Assembly: GCF_014202635.1 (NCBI RefSeq)
Contig: NZ_JACHHD010000014.1
Coordinates: forward strand, 1-61,189
Direction: 5' to 3'
Source of the DNA: Faecalicoccus acidiformans
GTDB taxonomy: Bacteria > Bacillota_I > Bacilli_A > Erysipelotrichales > Erysipelotrichaceae
DNA: 61,189 bases
Positions 17,628 through 26,373 of this stretch are shown piece after piece. Numbering within the stretch: the first letter of the stretch is position 1; every line of letters starts with the position of its first letter. Made by a program: the position numbers and the translations under genes. The notes beneath the pieces are model-generated. The model made no database searches. It was given only the letters and a program-made list of their open reading frames with translations, and was not told the origin of the DNA.

Positions 17628-18473
17628 TTATTGTTCTTCGATCTTCATGGTATTCATCTTCTTGAATTGACCAGGTGTTATAGAATAGATTCGTTTAAAC
17701 GCCTTATAAAGCACAATATCCGACTTAAATCCGCAACTTTGCGCAATTTCTTCAATTGTCAATCGATCCTCTAACAACAAGCTCTTTACTTCTGTCAGTC
17801 TTCTTCGAACGATGAAATCATGCACCGAAAGTTCCATGACTTCTTGGAAAACATGTAAAACATAATATTTGCTGTAACCAAGAAATTTACAAATATCATC
17901 CAGACAAATATCTTCTTTGAAATGATCTTCAATATACTCTACAGCTTTTTTAACCAATATAGATTTCTTATTGTCTTTATCTATATTCAGATGGATCACA
18001 TCTGAATAGAAGCGATACACACTGGAACTGTTCATAAAGATATCACAAGTTTTATATTTCGTTAAGCTGGAATAGATCGAGTTAAAGAAATAATTCACTT
18101 TTTTATACGCAGTTGAATCCAGAACATAAAAATCTTTCTCAAAAACACTGGACATCTTCTTGCCCTTGATCAAGCAGTATTCCAACTCGACATCATTAAG
18201 ATTCAATTCAATCTTATGCCTTCTCAACAAGATCAATGTTGTATTGATATCCGGTGATATTCGTTTATCATCTATCGTAACGATACCTAAGTTTTCATAC
18301 CAGGAAATGACCAAACAATCCTCTTTGCCTAATTCAATAGAGTATAAAATATGTTTTTTAGTACGAATTCGACCAATCTCAACAGCTAAATGAAGAGCAT
18401 GTCTTAAAGGATGTTCAGACTCTAATAGATAGTGTTTCTTATGTTCTGCATACTCTGTCTCAAACATAGTCAT
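17628..18473 (-). CDS. AraC-family transcription regulator
   Basis: A 281-residue regulator. The C-terminal third (about 180-280) is a double helix-turn-helix AraC domain with LDDICKFLGYSKYYVLHVF and IEEIAQSCGFKSDIVLYKAF. The N-terminal 170 residues are not a clear cupin and may sense a small molecule. It sits 8 bases after a broken corrinoid-activator gene and just upstream of the B12 riboswitch operon, so it may have controlled a corrinoid-dependent pathway. A second ATG at 18467 has better spacing to AAAGAG and may be the true start. Confidence 0.85.
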   Translation of the reverse strand: MTMFETEYAEHKKHYLLESEHPLRHALHLAVEIGRIRTKKHILYSIELGKEDCLVISWYENLGIVTIDDKRISPDINTTLILLRRHKIELNLNDVELEYCLIKGKKMSSVFEKDFYVLDSTAYKKVNYFFNSIYSSLTKYKTCDIFMNSSSVYRFYSDVIHLNIDKDNKKSILVKKAVEYIEDHFKEDICLDDICKFLGYSKYYVLHVFQEVMELSVHDFIVRRRLTEVKSLLLEDRLTIEEIAQSCGFKSDIVLYKAFKRIYSITPGQFKKMNTMKIEEQ

Positions 18474-18480
18474 TCTCTTT

Positions 18481-19146
18481 CTATAAAATACATATTATCA
18501 ACAAAGTATTCAAAAAAAAAGAATTCTCCATTAAAGAAATCGTTTTAGACTTTCCTTGAATTTCTTCGATCTTTTTTCTATTCTGCAAAAGCGCATATTG
18601 ACATATGCCTCTTAAAGCGGTATTGCCGGAAATAGAACTTTTATCCTTCCAGGTATGACTAAATAAACCTAATCGTATACAGTCTTCTATATCGATGCTT
18701 TTTGAAAAACCACCCGATAAATAAACTCTGTCAACTTCTTTATCTTGTAAAAGACAATCAAGAGTAGCAATGATGGCTGATTTTGAAAGTTGAAATTCAC
18801 GAATATCCTTTTTAGTTAATACGATATCGCCGCATAAATAAGAATCATGCTCCATATAACCGCTTTTCTGCAAGACACCTTTCTTTAACAATGTCGCAAG
18901 CCAGGAAATATACCCATTTCCGCAAACACCAACTGCTTGTTGATCTTGAAGCGAATGGTATTTCAGACATTGATCAAACCATACTTTATCCACAGCTCCA
19001 ACTACAGCACCGATTCCACATTTCATGTGTCCCCCTTCAAAAGCCGGTCCACAAGCAGCGCTGGTCACGATATAGTGATTCTGATCACTATAGACCATTT
19101 CTCCATTCGTACCTAAATCAATTAATAATTCTTTTTCTTTTTGTTA
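18481..19146 (-). pseudogene. Remnant of a RamA-type corrinoid-protein activator (DUF4445)
   Basis: The C-terminal ASKHA-like half of a reductive activator of corrinoid proteins. Typical pieces include LLIDLGTNGE, TSAACGPAFEGG, CGIGAV, LTKKDIREFQLSKSAI and VYLSGGF. The reading frame meets a stop at about 19146 in an A-rich run, just before KELLIDLGTNGE. The usual N-terminal ferredoxin domain and first half are not found upstream. An ATG inside (19098) would give a 205-residue fragment lacking the phosphate-binding start, so I treat it as broken. It adjoins the AraC gene. Confidence 0.75.
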
Positions 19147-19274
19147 AAAAAACATATTTAGCCAGTTCATAAATTTTATGAAAAGAAATTTGATTTTTTA
19201 AAACCAATATGTAAACATTCATTATGTAAGAGGACGCTATTTTGATACATGAATTAAAAAAGAAGGATGCCGAT

Positions 19275-20045
19275 ATGAAAATAAAAGGAATTTTTTTTGA
19301 TGTAGATGGAACTTTGGTTTGTCATGATCTTGGAAGAATTTCAGAGAACACTCTTAAAGCTTTATATGCTTTAAAGGAAAAAGGAATTCGGCTGTTTCTG
19401 GCAACGGCGCGACACATTACAGAATTAAAAGAACTCCAGATTGATTTTCCTTTTGATGGCTATGTCTTGTTGAATGGTCAATTATGCTTGAATGCACAAA
19501 AACAGATCCTCTTAGCCAATCCGATCGAAGGGCACGATCAAAAACAGCTAGCTTCTTTGTTTTCTACATGCGCATTCCCGATGGTTCTTGTTGAAAGAGA
19601 TAGATTGTATATCAATACAGTAACGCCGCAAGTGATACAGGCCCAAACGGCAATATCCAGTAAAGTACCTCCTGTTTCTTCTTACAACAATGATCCGTTT
19701 TATCAATGTACGGCATTTATTGATGAAGAACAGGCCCATAGACTCTCACAGACATTAGAAGATTGTACGATCACGCGATGGAATCCATATGGCGTGGATA
19801 TCATCAGTGCCCAAGGCGGCAAATTTAAAGGGATTCAGGCGATGCTGGCGTATTATGATATTGATGTTTCAGAAACAATGTCATTTGGTGACGGTCAAAA
19901 TGATATGGAAATGCTCCAATATACAAAAGTCGGTGTAGCTATGCAAAATGCAGATCCTGTCGTTTGTCAAGTTGCGGACTTTGTGACCAAGAGTGCCGGA
20001 GAAGATGGAATCGTTTATGCGTTAAAAAAATATAAGCTTATATAG
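19275..20045 (+). CDS. HAD-superfamily phosphatase, Cof type
   Basis: A 256-residue hydrolase of the Cof / IIB branch of the HAD family, which removes phosphate from small metabolites such as sugar phosphates or cofactors. Motif I is FFDVDGTL near the N-terminus and motif IV is SFGDGQNDMEML near the C-terminus, with the IIB cap between. The substrate cannot be read from sequence. The ATG at 19275 follows AGAAGGA at 7 bases; a TTG farther up is less likely. Confidence 0.9.
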   Translation: MKIKGIFFDVDGTLVCHDLGRISENTLKALYALKEKGIRLFLATARHITELKELQIDFPFDGYVLLNGQLCLNAQKQILLANPIEGHDQKQLASLFSTCAFPMVLVERDRLYINTVTPQVIQAQTAISSKVPPVSSYNNDPFYQCTAFIDEEQAHRLSQTLEDCTITRWNPYGVDIISAQGGKFKGIQAMLAYYDIDVSETMSFGDGQNDMEMLQYTKVGVAMQNADPVVCQVADFVTKSAGEDGIVYALKKYKLI

Positions 20046-20159
20046 AAGGAACACGAAAAAATTGTATTCGAGAATTAGCTTTGATTGCGTATAAAATGAC
20101 TATGGGTATACAATTTGCCAAAAATACTGAATTGTATGCGGATTGTTCCGGGTGGTTAG

Positions 20160-20513
20160 TTATCGGTTTTCGATGCAGAAGGAAATCGGATTGAAACATG
20201 GTAATTGATCGAAGAAGCTCAAATGATTCGGGGATTGAAGAGCGATGAAGAATATACTCTGCATGAAGATTTTGCCTTTATTGATTACACTATGACATCC
20301 GATATCACTTTTACTATTGATGATAGCGACAAGCCAGCTAAGGTAGTTAAGAAAGATGAGATCACAAAAGTAAAGATTTCAAAAGCGGATGCGACAACTG
20401 GTGAAGATCAGAAAGTCATCATGGAAGATACAGGAAAACCCAATGAAACAGTAGAAACCGGAACGGATCATCTTCTGCGAGGTGTTATACAGGATAATGG
20501 AAGAATTGATTGA
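20160..20513 (+). pseudogene. Fragment of a pilin/adhesin-type (SpaA/VaFE repeat) surface protein
   Basis: The frame encodes parts of two Cna-B/SpaA-like repeats: LSVFDAEGNRIETW, a stop codon at 20202, then AQMIRGLKSDEEYTLHED, SDITFTIDD and TKVKISKADATTGED. Such repeats belong to large wall-anchored proteins with isopeptide bonds. There is no start, signal peptide or sorting signal and one repeat is cut short, so this is a relic. A 102-codon open stretch (from TTG at 20205) is not a credible gene by itself. Confidence 0.75.
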
Positions 20514-20769
20514 CGAGAAATATCCGGAAACAGAGATAGTATAAAACGATATAAGAGGAATGGTTCATAGATGGATCATTCCTTTTCTTTTCAAAAAGTT
20601 TTTATCGAAAATAAGTAAAAACTTTTTTATATACCTGTTTTTTTAGTGCAATGATTATGGAGGTGCATAGTTCAAAAGTTTTTCGGAAATTGGAGCTTTT
20701 AGGGTTTAAAGTTTTTCGATTTTTATCCCTTGGGTTAAAACCGCCCATGTAAAAGTTTAAATTAAAGCG
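20514..20769. other. Intergenic AT-rich stretch
   Basis: No gene or named element is visible. A GGAATGGTTC / GGATCATTCC inverted repeat near 20556-20583 could end transcription. The rest is AT-rich with several AAAAGTTTTT runs. Confidence 0.4.
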
Positions 20770-20797
20770 TTTACATTCATTGTTTTAATGGTATCAT
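20770..20797 (+). promoter_or_regulatory. Promoter of FMN riboswitch transcript
   Basis: TTTACA (20770-20775) and TATCAT (20792-20797) are 16 bases apart and lie just before the riboswitch aptamer. Confidence 0.55.
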
Positions 20798-20814
20798 ATA
20801 ACTGCATAAAATAA

Positions 20815-20920
20815 ATCTTCAGGGCAGAGTGAAATTCTCGACCGGTGGTACAGCCCACGAGCCGAAAGGCAGATTCGGTGCAACTCCGAAGCCGACAGTA
20901 TAGTCTGGATGGAAGAAGAT
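20815..20920 (+). ncRNA. FMN riboswitch (RFN element)
   Basis: Near-consensus FMN aptamer: closing stem ATCTTC / GAAGAT, GGCAGAGTGAAATTC, ACCGGTGGTACAGCCC, ATTCGGTGCAACTCCG, GCCGACAGTATAGTC and GGATGGAAGA. It precedes a RibU-type transporter. A GACGC...GCG hairpin at about 20948-20994, next to the ribosome site, is the likely expression platform. Confidence 0.96.
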
Positions 20921-21011
20921 GCTTTTTTTGTACATTTTTATAGACAAAAGACGCACCTGAACTGGAAGAGTTATTTTAGGCGCGTTTTCTTTGTTTATGG
21001 AGGTGTATATC

Positions 21012-21659
21012 ATGAATAGTCGCACAAAGAAAATTACTACCATCGGAATGATGTGTGCCATGGCAATGGTTGTGAATCTGCTGATTCATTTTCCCATCAT
21101 TCCTTCGGTATCATTTCTAAGTTACGATCCTAAGGACATAGTGATCGTAATTGCTGGTTTTATCTATGGGCCTTTCAGTGCATTTGCCATGAGTGCTATT
21201 TGTGCCGTGCTGGATATCATGTTTCGTGGAGGAACGATTCTTGATATTTTGATGAATATGATATCAACGTGTATGTTTGCCTGTGTTGCAGGAGCGATAT
21301 ACAAAAAAGAACATACGAAAAAAGGTGCTTTGATTGGATTAGGAGCAGGAGTTGTATTGACTACCTTGAGCATGCTTTTATGGAATTATATAATTACTCC
21401 GATCTATTTTGGAATTCCAAGAGAAGCTGTAGCAGCTATGTTAATTCCCGGTATCCTGCCATTCAATTTGATCAAATATGGAATCAATGCTGGTGCCAGT
21501 TTGCTGTTGTATAAGCCGGTCATAACCGCATTAAGAAGTTCTCATTTAGTTACTTCATCAGAGACGGTACATGAGAAATCAAATGAAATGGTTATTTTAG
21601 GTGGATTTATTGTAATAACATTGATTTTTTTGATGTTAGGATATCAAGGCGTGATTTAA
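21012..21659 (+). CDS. ribU: Riboflavin ECF transporter S-component
   Basis: A 215-residue membrane protein with about six helices that binds riboflavin for an ECF transporter. The segment FLSYDPKDIVIVIAGFIYGP is close to the family's conserved YDPxD...GP pattern. Control by an FMN riboswitch strongly supports the assignment. GGAGGT lies 7 bases before the ATG. A gene for an FMN-type protein follows after 15 bases, making a two-gene operon for flavin uptake and use. Confidence 0.94.
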   Translation: MNSRTKKITTIGMMCAMAMVVNLLIHFPIIPSVSFLSYDPKDIVIVIAGFIYGPFSAFAMSAICAVLDIMFRGGTILDILMNMISTCMFACVAGAIYKKEHTKKGALIGLGAGVVLTTLSMLLWNYIITPIYFGIPREAVAAMLIPGILPFNLIKYGINAGASLLLYKPVITALRSSHLVTSSETVHEKSNEMVILGGFIVITLIFLMLGYQGVI

Positions 21660-21674
21660 AGAAGGAGGAACATT

Positions 21675-22130
21675 ATGGAGTTTACAGAAGCTAAAAAAAT
21701 CATGGATGAAAAACTGGGAGATTGGAAAATCATGGCACTGGCTAGTTGCGTAGACAACTATCCAATGGTGCGAAATGTTAGTTGTATTTTTTACAACGAT
21801 AAGATCTATTTTAAAACGGATAAAAATTTTAGAAAAACACAGCAGCTATTCAAAAATGCTCAAGTTGCAATGTGCTTTAATGGTGTACAGGTAGAAGGAA
21901 AAGCTATAAATAAAGGGTTAGTTGTTGATGAACCGGGAAAAGTTTTTGAAAAGAAATATAAAGAATTTTTGTGGCAGAGTTACAATGCCTATTCACATGA
22001 GGATACGGAAATTTTAATTGAAGTGACTCCAGAATTTGTCGAAATCTGGGATGAAGATGAAAATCGTAATGCATTTCAATTGTTTATAGATTTTAGGAAT
22101 CGCAGTGTCGAATATAAGCCTTATGATTAA
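21675..22130 (+). CDS. PNPOx-like FMN-binding split-barrel protein
   Basis: A 151-residue protein of the pyridoxamine-phosphate-oxidase-like split barrel, typical of small FMN-binding proteins. The pattern KIMALASCVDNYPMVRNVS, YFKTDKNFRKTQQL and AQVAMCF fits the family. The exact reaction is unknown. Co-transcription with RibU behind an FMN riboswitch supports flavin binding. AAGGAGGAA precedes the ATG. Confidence 0.85.
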   Translation: MEFTEAKKIMDEKLGDWKIMALASCVDNYPMVRNVSCIFYNDKIYFKTDKNFRKTQQLFKNAQVAMCFNGVQVEGKAINKGLVVDEPGKVFEKKYKEFLWQSYNAYSHEDTEILIEVTPEFVEIWDEDENRNAFQLFIDFRNRSVEYKPYD

Positions 22131-22207
22131 TGTTGAAGTGTAAATTATCATAGGCTATCTTTTCCTATTGATTGAGAGTAAGATATTTATAGCCAATTTG
22201 GAATGGA

Positions 22208-22492
22208 GTGTTAGAAATATTAACAAAAAAAGATTTGATTGAAGCGGTTAAAGACGCACAGGCTACAACTATTGCAGATGCTACAGTTGCAGTAAATACG
22301 GTGTTGGAAGAAATTACCAAAGCCTTATCGGAAGGTGAAAAAGTTTCTATCTCTGACTTTGGAATCTTCCAAATTACAGAAAGAGCCGCCAGAAAAGGAA
22401 TCAATCCAATGACGAAAGAAGAGATTGATATTCCAGCTTCTAAGGTTGTGAAGTTTAAATCAGCTAAAAAATTAAAAGAACAAATTCAATAA
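22208..22492 (+). CDS. HU-family DNA-binding protein with unclear start codon
   Basis: A complete HU/IHF fold of about 90 residues: LTKKDLIEAV at the start, VSISDFGIF and GINPMTKEEIDIPASKVVKFK as the DNA-binding arm. The only standard start, GTG at 22208, overlaps the GGAG that should be its ribosome site. The codon correctly placed for that GGAG is an ATA at 22217, just before LTKKDL, where HU proteins normally begin. Either ATA or GTG is used weakly, or the gene is decaying. It stands among mobile-element remains and ends in a terminator. Confidence 0.8.
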   Translation: MLEILTKKDLIEAVKDAQATTIADATVAVNTVLEEITKALSEGEKVSISDFGIFQITERAARKGINPMTKEEIDIPASKVVKFKSAKKLKEQIQ

Positions 22493-22517
22493 AAATCGTT
22501 TAAAAGAATTCATGAAT

Positions 22518-22552
22518 AAGGTCATAAGTTGAAAAGCTTGTGGCCTTTTTTT
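22518..22552 (+). terminator. Intrinsic terminator after HU gene
   Basis: Hairpin AAGGTCATAAG / CTTGTGGCCTT (with G-U pairs) followed by T's. Confidence 0.75.
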
Positions 22553-22599
22553 CGCGAAAATGGTTTATCTAAATCATCGTAACCCAGGAGGTGAAAGGA

Positions 22600-23490
22600 A
22601 TGTTTATTGAGTCAGAGAAATTAGCAGAACTGAAAAAAATTGATCTGTTATCTTACCTGCTTCAGACAGATCCGGATCGATTAAAATAGATTTCTCGAAA
22701 TACGTTTTGTATTCGGGATCATGATAGTCTTCATATTTCCAATGGACTTTGGCACTGGCAATCTGTTGGTATTGGTGGAAGATCTGCATTGGACTTTTTG
22801 ATCAAGGTCGAAGGGTTTTCTTTTAAAGAAGCGGTCAAACATCTGCAAAATCTTTCAAAAGATATTGTATGGGAAGATATAAAAGATCATCCAAAACCAA
22901 AAGAACGAAACCTTCTTTTTCCACAAAAAGATGAAAACGATTTTGAAGCTGTTGTCTATTTAAAAAGACGGGGGATTGATGAAGAATTGATCCAAAACTG
23001 TATCCAAAAAGATTTGATTTTTCAATCTGTTTTTAAAAATATAGACACGGGCCATGTATATAAACAGGTTGCCTTTGTTGGTTTTGATCATCAAAAACCA
23101 ATTCCAAAATATATCAATTTACGAGGAATCCATAACGACTATAAAGGTGATTCGTTTGGAAGCAATAAGGCATTTTCTTTTCTTTTACAGGCTAAAAATC
23201 CAACGAATGCTGTTCATGTTTGTGAAGCATCCATTGATGTATTGTCTTATGCTTCTTTGATGAAGTTGTATCAAAAAGATTATGAAACGATTCAAAGATT
23301 TCCTGTAAAACACCGATAGCGTTGGAACAGTTTTTAAGAGATTTTCCGGAAGTGAATTCTATAGTTTTGCATTTGGATAATGATCGAGCCGGACGATTAG
23401 CAACGAAAACGATTCAGAACATATCAGGGATTCTCCACCAAAGTATGGAAAATATGTAAACGATGATCTGAAAACAAGATTAGGGATTGA
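22600..23490 (+). pseudogene. Broken DUF3991/Toprim primase-like gene from an integrative element
   Basis: The frame starts well (AGGAGGTGAAAGGA then ATG: MFIESEKLAELKKIDLLSYL) but has a TAG at 22687, after which the same frame continues (ISRNTFCIRDHDSLHISNG, GGRSALDFLIKVEGFSFKEA). It reaches a Toprim part (VHVCEASIDVLSYASL), shifts frame near 23300 (IVLHLDNDRAGRLAT) and again near 23440 (PPKYGKYVNDDLKTRLGI). This is the DUF3991/Toprim_2 protein of conjugative elements of the Tn1549 type, inactivated by at least one stop and two frame changes. Confidence 0.85.
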
Positions 23491-23842
23491 AAAATATCCT
23501 CGTAATCCCTGTCCAAAAAGAATTCAAACACGGTGATTTTTTTGAGAAGGTCAAGAAAACAGATCATAAATTCAAAGAAGATACCAGGAGCGATACACTA
23601 TCTTAGCAAGCAATGGATTCGGATAGCCTCGTCCCACTCAGGGAATCCCTGGAACCCACTATGTTCTAATATTACGTGAGAAAAAATATTTTTGATGGCA
23701 ATAGATGATCAGACATAAAAAATAAAACAGGTATCTATATTTTTTAAGAAAACGGTAATCCATACTACTCTAGAAAAAAATATATAATCGATAGATTTTT
23801 TTCAATGATATAATATAGTCACTAAAAACACGGAAGGTCAGT
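23491..23842. other. Intergenic remains downstream of the broken primase-like gene
   Basis: Short, interrupted frames only, with no intact gene. The end of the element is not marked by a repeat I can see. A promoter-like TATAAT near 23810 precedes the response regulator gene. Confidence 0.4.
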
Positions 23843-24499
23843 ATGCGTATTTTAATAGTAGAGGATGATAAAAACTTAGCTTTGACATTGAAAGAAGTTG
23901 TCGAACCTAAAGGGTTTGAGACAACAGTATGTTTCAATTTTCGACAAGCCCTTAATGAGATTGAAAAAGCTTTTGATCTGTATCTTTTGGATGTACGATT
24001 ACCGGATGGAAATGGGTTAGATTTATGTGAAAGAATCCGGGAGACATCAGAGAATCCAATACTGTTCATTTCTTCCGATACTTCAGAAACCAGCATCTTG
24101 AAAAGTTATTCTTTACAGGCGGATGATTATATTGAAAAGCCGGTTCGCTTAAACATTCTTTTAGCTAAAATAGAATCAATTTTGCATCGTTCAGGAAAAT
24201 ATAAAGAAATATACCAGATTGGCTCTGCAACCTTAAATTTAAAAGAGCACTTATTAACGATTCAACAAAACATCTATGAACTTTCCACTGTGGAGCTCAG
24301 TATCTTGGAAGGAATGTTTAAGGTGTATCCTGATTTTATCACTCGTGAGAATTGCTGTCGCCTGATTTTCAGTCATACTTCTCATTATCCTTCTTTATCG
24401 ACGCTGAGCGTGCGTATTTCTGAATTAAAGAAAAAATTAGATCATGATGCTTATCATATAGAAAGTTTTAGAACATTAGGATTCAGGTGGAAGCAGTGA
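23843..24499 (+). CDS. Two-component response regulator, OmpR type
   Basis: A 218-residue regulator: receiver domain (1-120) with the acidic pair VEDD, phospho-acceptor Asp in LYLLDVRLPDG and the conserved Lys in EKPVR, then a winged-helix DNA-binding domain (125-218). It is followed by a sensor kinase (4-base overlap) and an ABC transporter, so it most likely controls that transporter. The ATG is preceded by GGAAGG. Confidence 0.93.
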   Translation: MRILIVEDDKNLALTLKEVVEPKGFETTVCFNFRQALNEIEKAFDLYLLDVRLPDGNGLDLCERIRETSENPILFISSDTSETSILKSYSLQADDYIEKPVRLNILLAKIESILHRSGKYKEIYQIGSATLNLKEHLLTIQQNIYELSTVELSILEGMFKVYPDFITRENCCRLIFSHTSHYPSLSTLSVRISELKKKLDHDAYHIESFRTLGFRWKQ

Positions 24500-25620
24500 A
24501 AAAAAATTTAATTTATATTTTGATAGGATTTGGTGCTTTTTTTGCAGCCTTTGTTTTTTTATTTCATGAACTGTTTCAGGGATTTCTGAATCAAACCGTT
24601 GTTTTGGCCACATCAGATAATCCGATTCACTATCTTTTTAATCAAGCCGATGGTGTGCAAATTGATCATGCATGGAGGCAACTGGTCTTAAATGGATATG
24701 GAGAAACGGGGCAACAATATCTTTATTCTCATTTGTACAGAAATACTTATGTCATATTGATTTTTCTTCTCTTACTATGTTTTATCGGCGTTGGAATTGC
24801 TCTGTATGTATATAAGAAGAAAAAAGAGAAGAAGCAGAATGAATGGATTTTACAATCTATCAAAAATGGAAGATTTGATTATGACAATGAAATTCTGTAT
24901 TCCGTATTTCAAATCCACCAGCAATATAGAAATAAAATAGAAACTCTTATAAAGGATATAGCGGTACAAAATGAAGAGTATGAGAATATTGCGCATCAAC
25001 TTAAATCTTCTTTATCTACTGTTATATTAAACACAGATTTAATCAAAGAAGATGAAGATACGATCAAATATAAGAAACGAATCATTGAAGAACTGGAGCG
25101 TTCCAATAAACTGTTGAACCAATTTTTGAGTGGCTATAAAATTCGTAATCATCAAAAATATTTAAGTTTTCAGGTATCTGATTTGCAGCAAGTCATCCAT
25201 TTAGCAGTTGACTGTGTTAGAGAAGATGCTAAGACAAAAAACATACACTTTGTAAAAGATATCCAAAGTTGTTATTTAGCCATGGATAGTTTTTGGATGC
25301 AGGAAGTGATAGAAACAATTTTAAAAAACTGTATTGATTTTGCAGATAAAAATTCCAATATCCAAATCATCTTAAATCACGTGGATAATCGTATACTGTT
25401 AGAAATCTCTGATACAGGAATACCTTTAGATCCATCGGTTGATATTTTTTCCAGGTATGAAACAGCAAGCTGCGCTAAGGAGCATTATGGTATTGGACTT
25501 CACATGGCTAAGCAGATCATTGAACAACATTTTGGTACCATACATGTTGAATCAAAGGGCAAACAAGTTAAATTTTTTATCCATTTACCTCTACATCAAC
25601 TGGAAACATTCACATATTAG
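24496..25620 (+). CDS. Sensor histidine kinase
   Basis: About 374 residues. Two membrane helices (about 5-27 and 85-108) enclose an outside loop of roughly 55 residues, followed by a dimerisation helix with the phospho-His in NIAHQLKSSLS and an ATPase domain (N-box ETILKNCIDFA, LEISDTGIP, HYGIGLHMAKQI). The outside loop sets it apart from BceS-type kinases, which have almost none, so it may sense its signal directly. The GTG at 24496 overlaps the regulator's stop (GTGA). Confidence 0.92.
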   Translation: MKKNLIYILIGFGAFFAAFVFLFHELFQGFLNQTVVLATSDNPIHYLFNQADGVQIDHAWRQLVLNGYGETGQQYLYSHLYRNTYVILIFLLLLCFIGVGIALYVYKKKKEKKQNEWILQSIKNGRFDYDNEILYSVFQIHQQYRNKIETLIKDIAVQNEEYENIAHQLKSSLSTVILNTDLIKEDEDTIKYKKRIIEELERSNKLLNQFLSGYKIRNHQKYLSFQVSDLQQVIHLAVDCVREDAKTKNIHFVKDIQSCYLAMDSFWMQEVIETILKNCIDFADKNSNIQIILNHVDNRILLEISDTGIPLDPSVDIFSRYETASCAKEHYGIGLHMAKQIIEQHFGTIHVESKGKQVKFFIHLPLHQLETFTY

Positions 25621-25692
25621 TTTCCAGTTTTTGTTTTGTAAAGATTTTGTAATATAAGAATTGATAAGATAGGAATATAAGGAGGACTACTT

Positions 25693-26373
25693 ATGGATGC
25701 CATTGTCAAACTTCAAAATGTTAATAAAGTTTATAAAGGAGTTACAAAGGGGACAAAAGCTTTAAAAGATTGTTCCCTGGAAGTTAAACCCTCTTCTTTT
25801 ACTTCGATCATTGGAAAAAGTGGATGTGGGAAATCAACATTATTAAATGCGATCGGAGGATTGATAGAGGTAGATTCTGGTTCAATCTGTGTAAAAGGTA
25901 CGGAATTAACAACAATGACACGAGGAGAAAGAGCTGCCTTTCGACGAAATCATATAGGTTTTATTTTTCAGTTTTTTAACCTTCTCCAAGAATTGACCGT
26001 TATAGAAAATTTGATGATCCCATTTGATTTAAATCAACAAAGGGTAGATAAAGAGTTTATGGATGGTGTATTACAATATTTGGAATTACAGGATGTACTG
26101 AAAAAGTTTCCTTATGAACTTTCTGGAGGAGAGCAACAAAGAGTTTCTATTGCGCGGGCCATTATACGTAAGCCATCGATTATATTAGCCGATGAACCAA
26201 CGGGGAATCTGGATAGAAAAAACGCAAAACAGGTTGTTTCCCTTTTGAGAGAATGTCAAAGACTCTATTCTCAAACTATTATCATGGTTACTCATGATAT
26301 GGATCTGGCTAAAAAAGCAGATACGATGCAGTATATGGAGGATGGGCAGGTGATGTCTTATGAAACGACATAA
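25693..26373 (+). CDS. ABC transporter ATPase, MacB/LolD type
   Basis: A 226-residue ATPase: Walker A GKSGCGKST, signature LSGGEQQR, Walker B IILADEPTGNLD and the switch His in MVTHDMD. It belongs to the group that powers FtsX-type permeases in peptide resistance, lipoprotein release or cell-wall control. It overlaps the permease gene by 14 bases and follows the two-component genes. AGGAGG precedes the ATG. Confidence 0.94.
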   Translation: MDAIVKLQNVNKVYKGVTKGTKALKDCSLEVKPSSFTSIIGKSGCGKSTLLNAIGGLIEVDSGSICVKGTELTTMTRGERAAFRRNHIGFIFQFFNLLQELTVIENLMIPFDLNQQRVDKEFMDGVLQYLELQDVLKKFPYELSGGEQQRVSIARAIIRKPSIILADEPTGNLDRKNAKQVVSLLRECQRLYSQTIIMVTHDMDLAKKADTMQYMEDGQVMSYETT

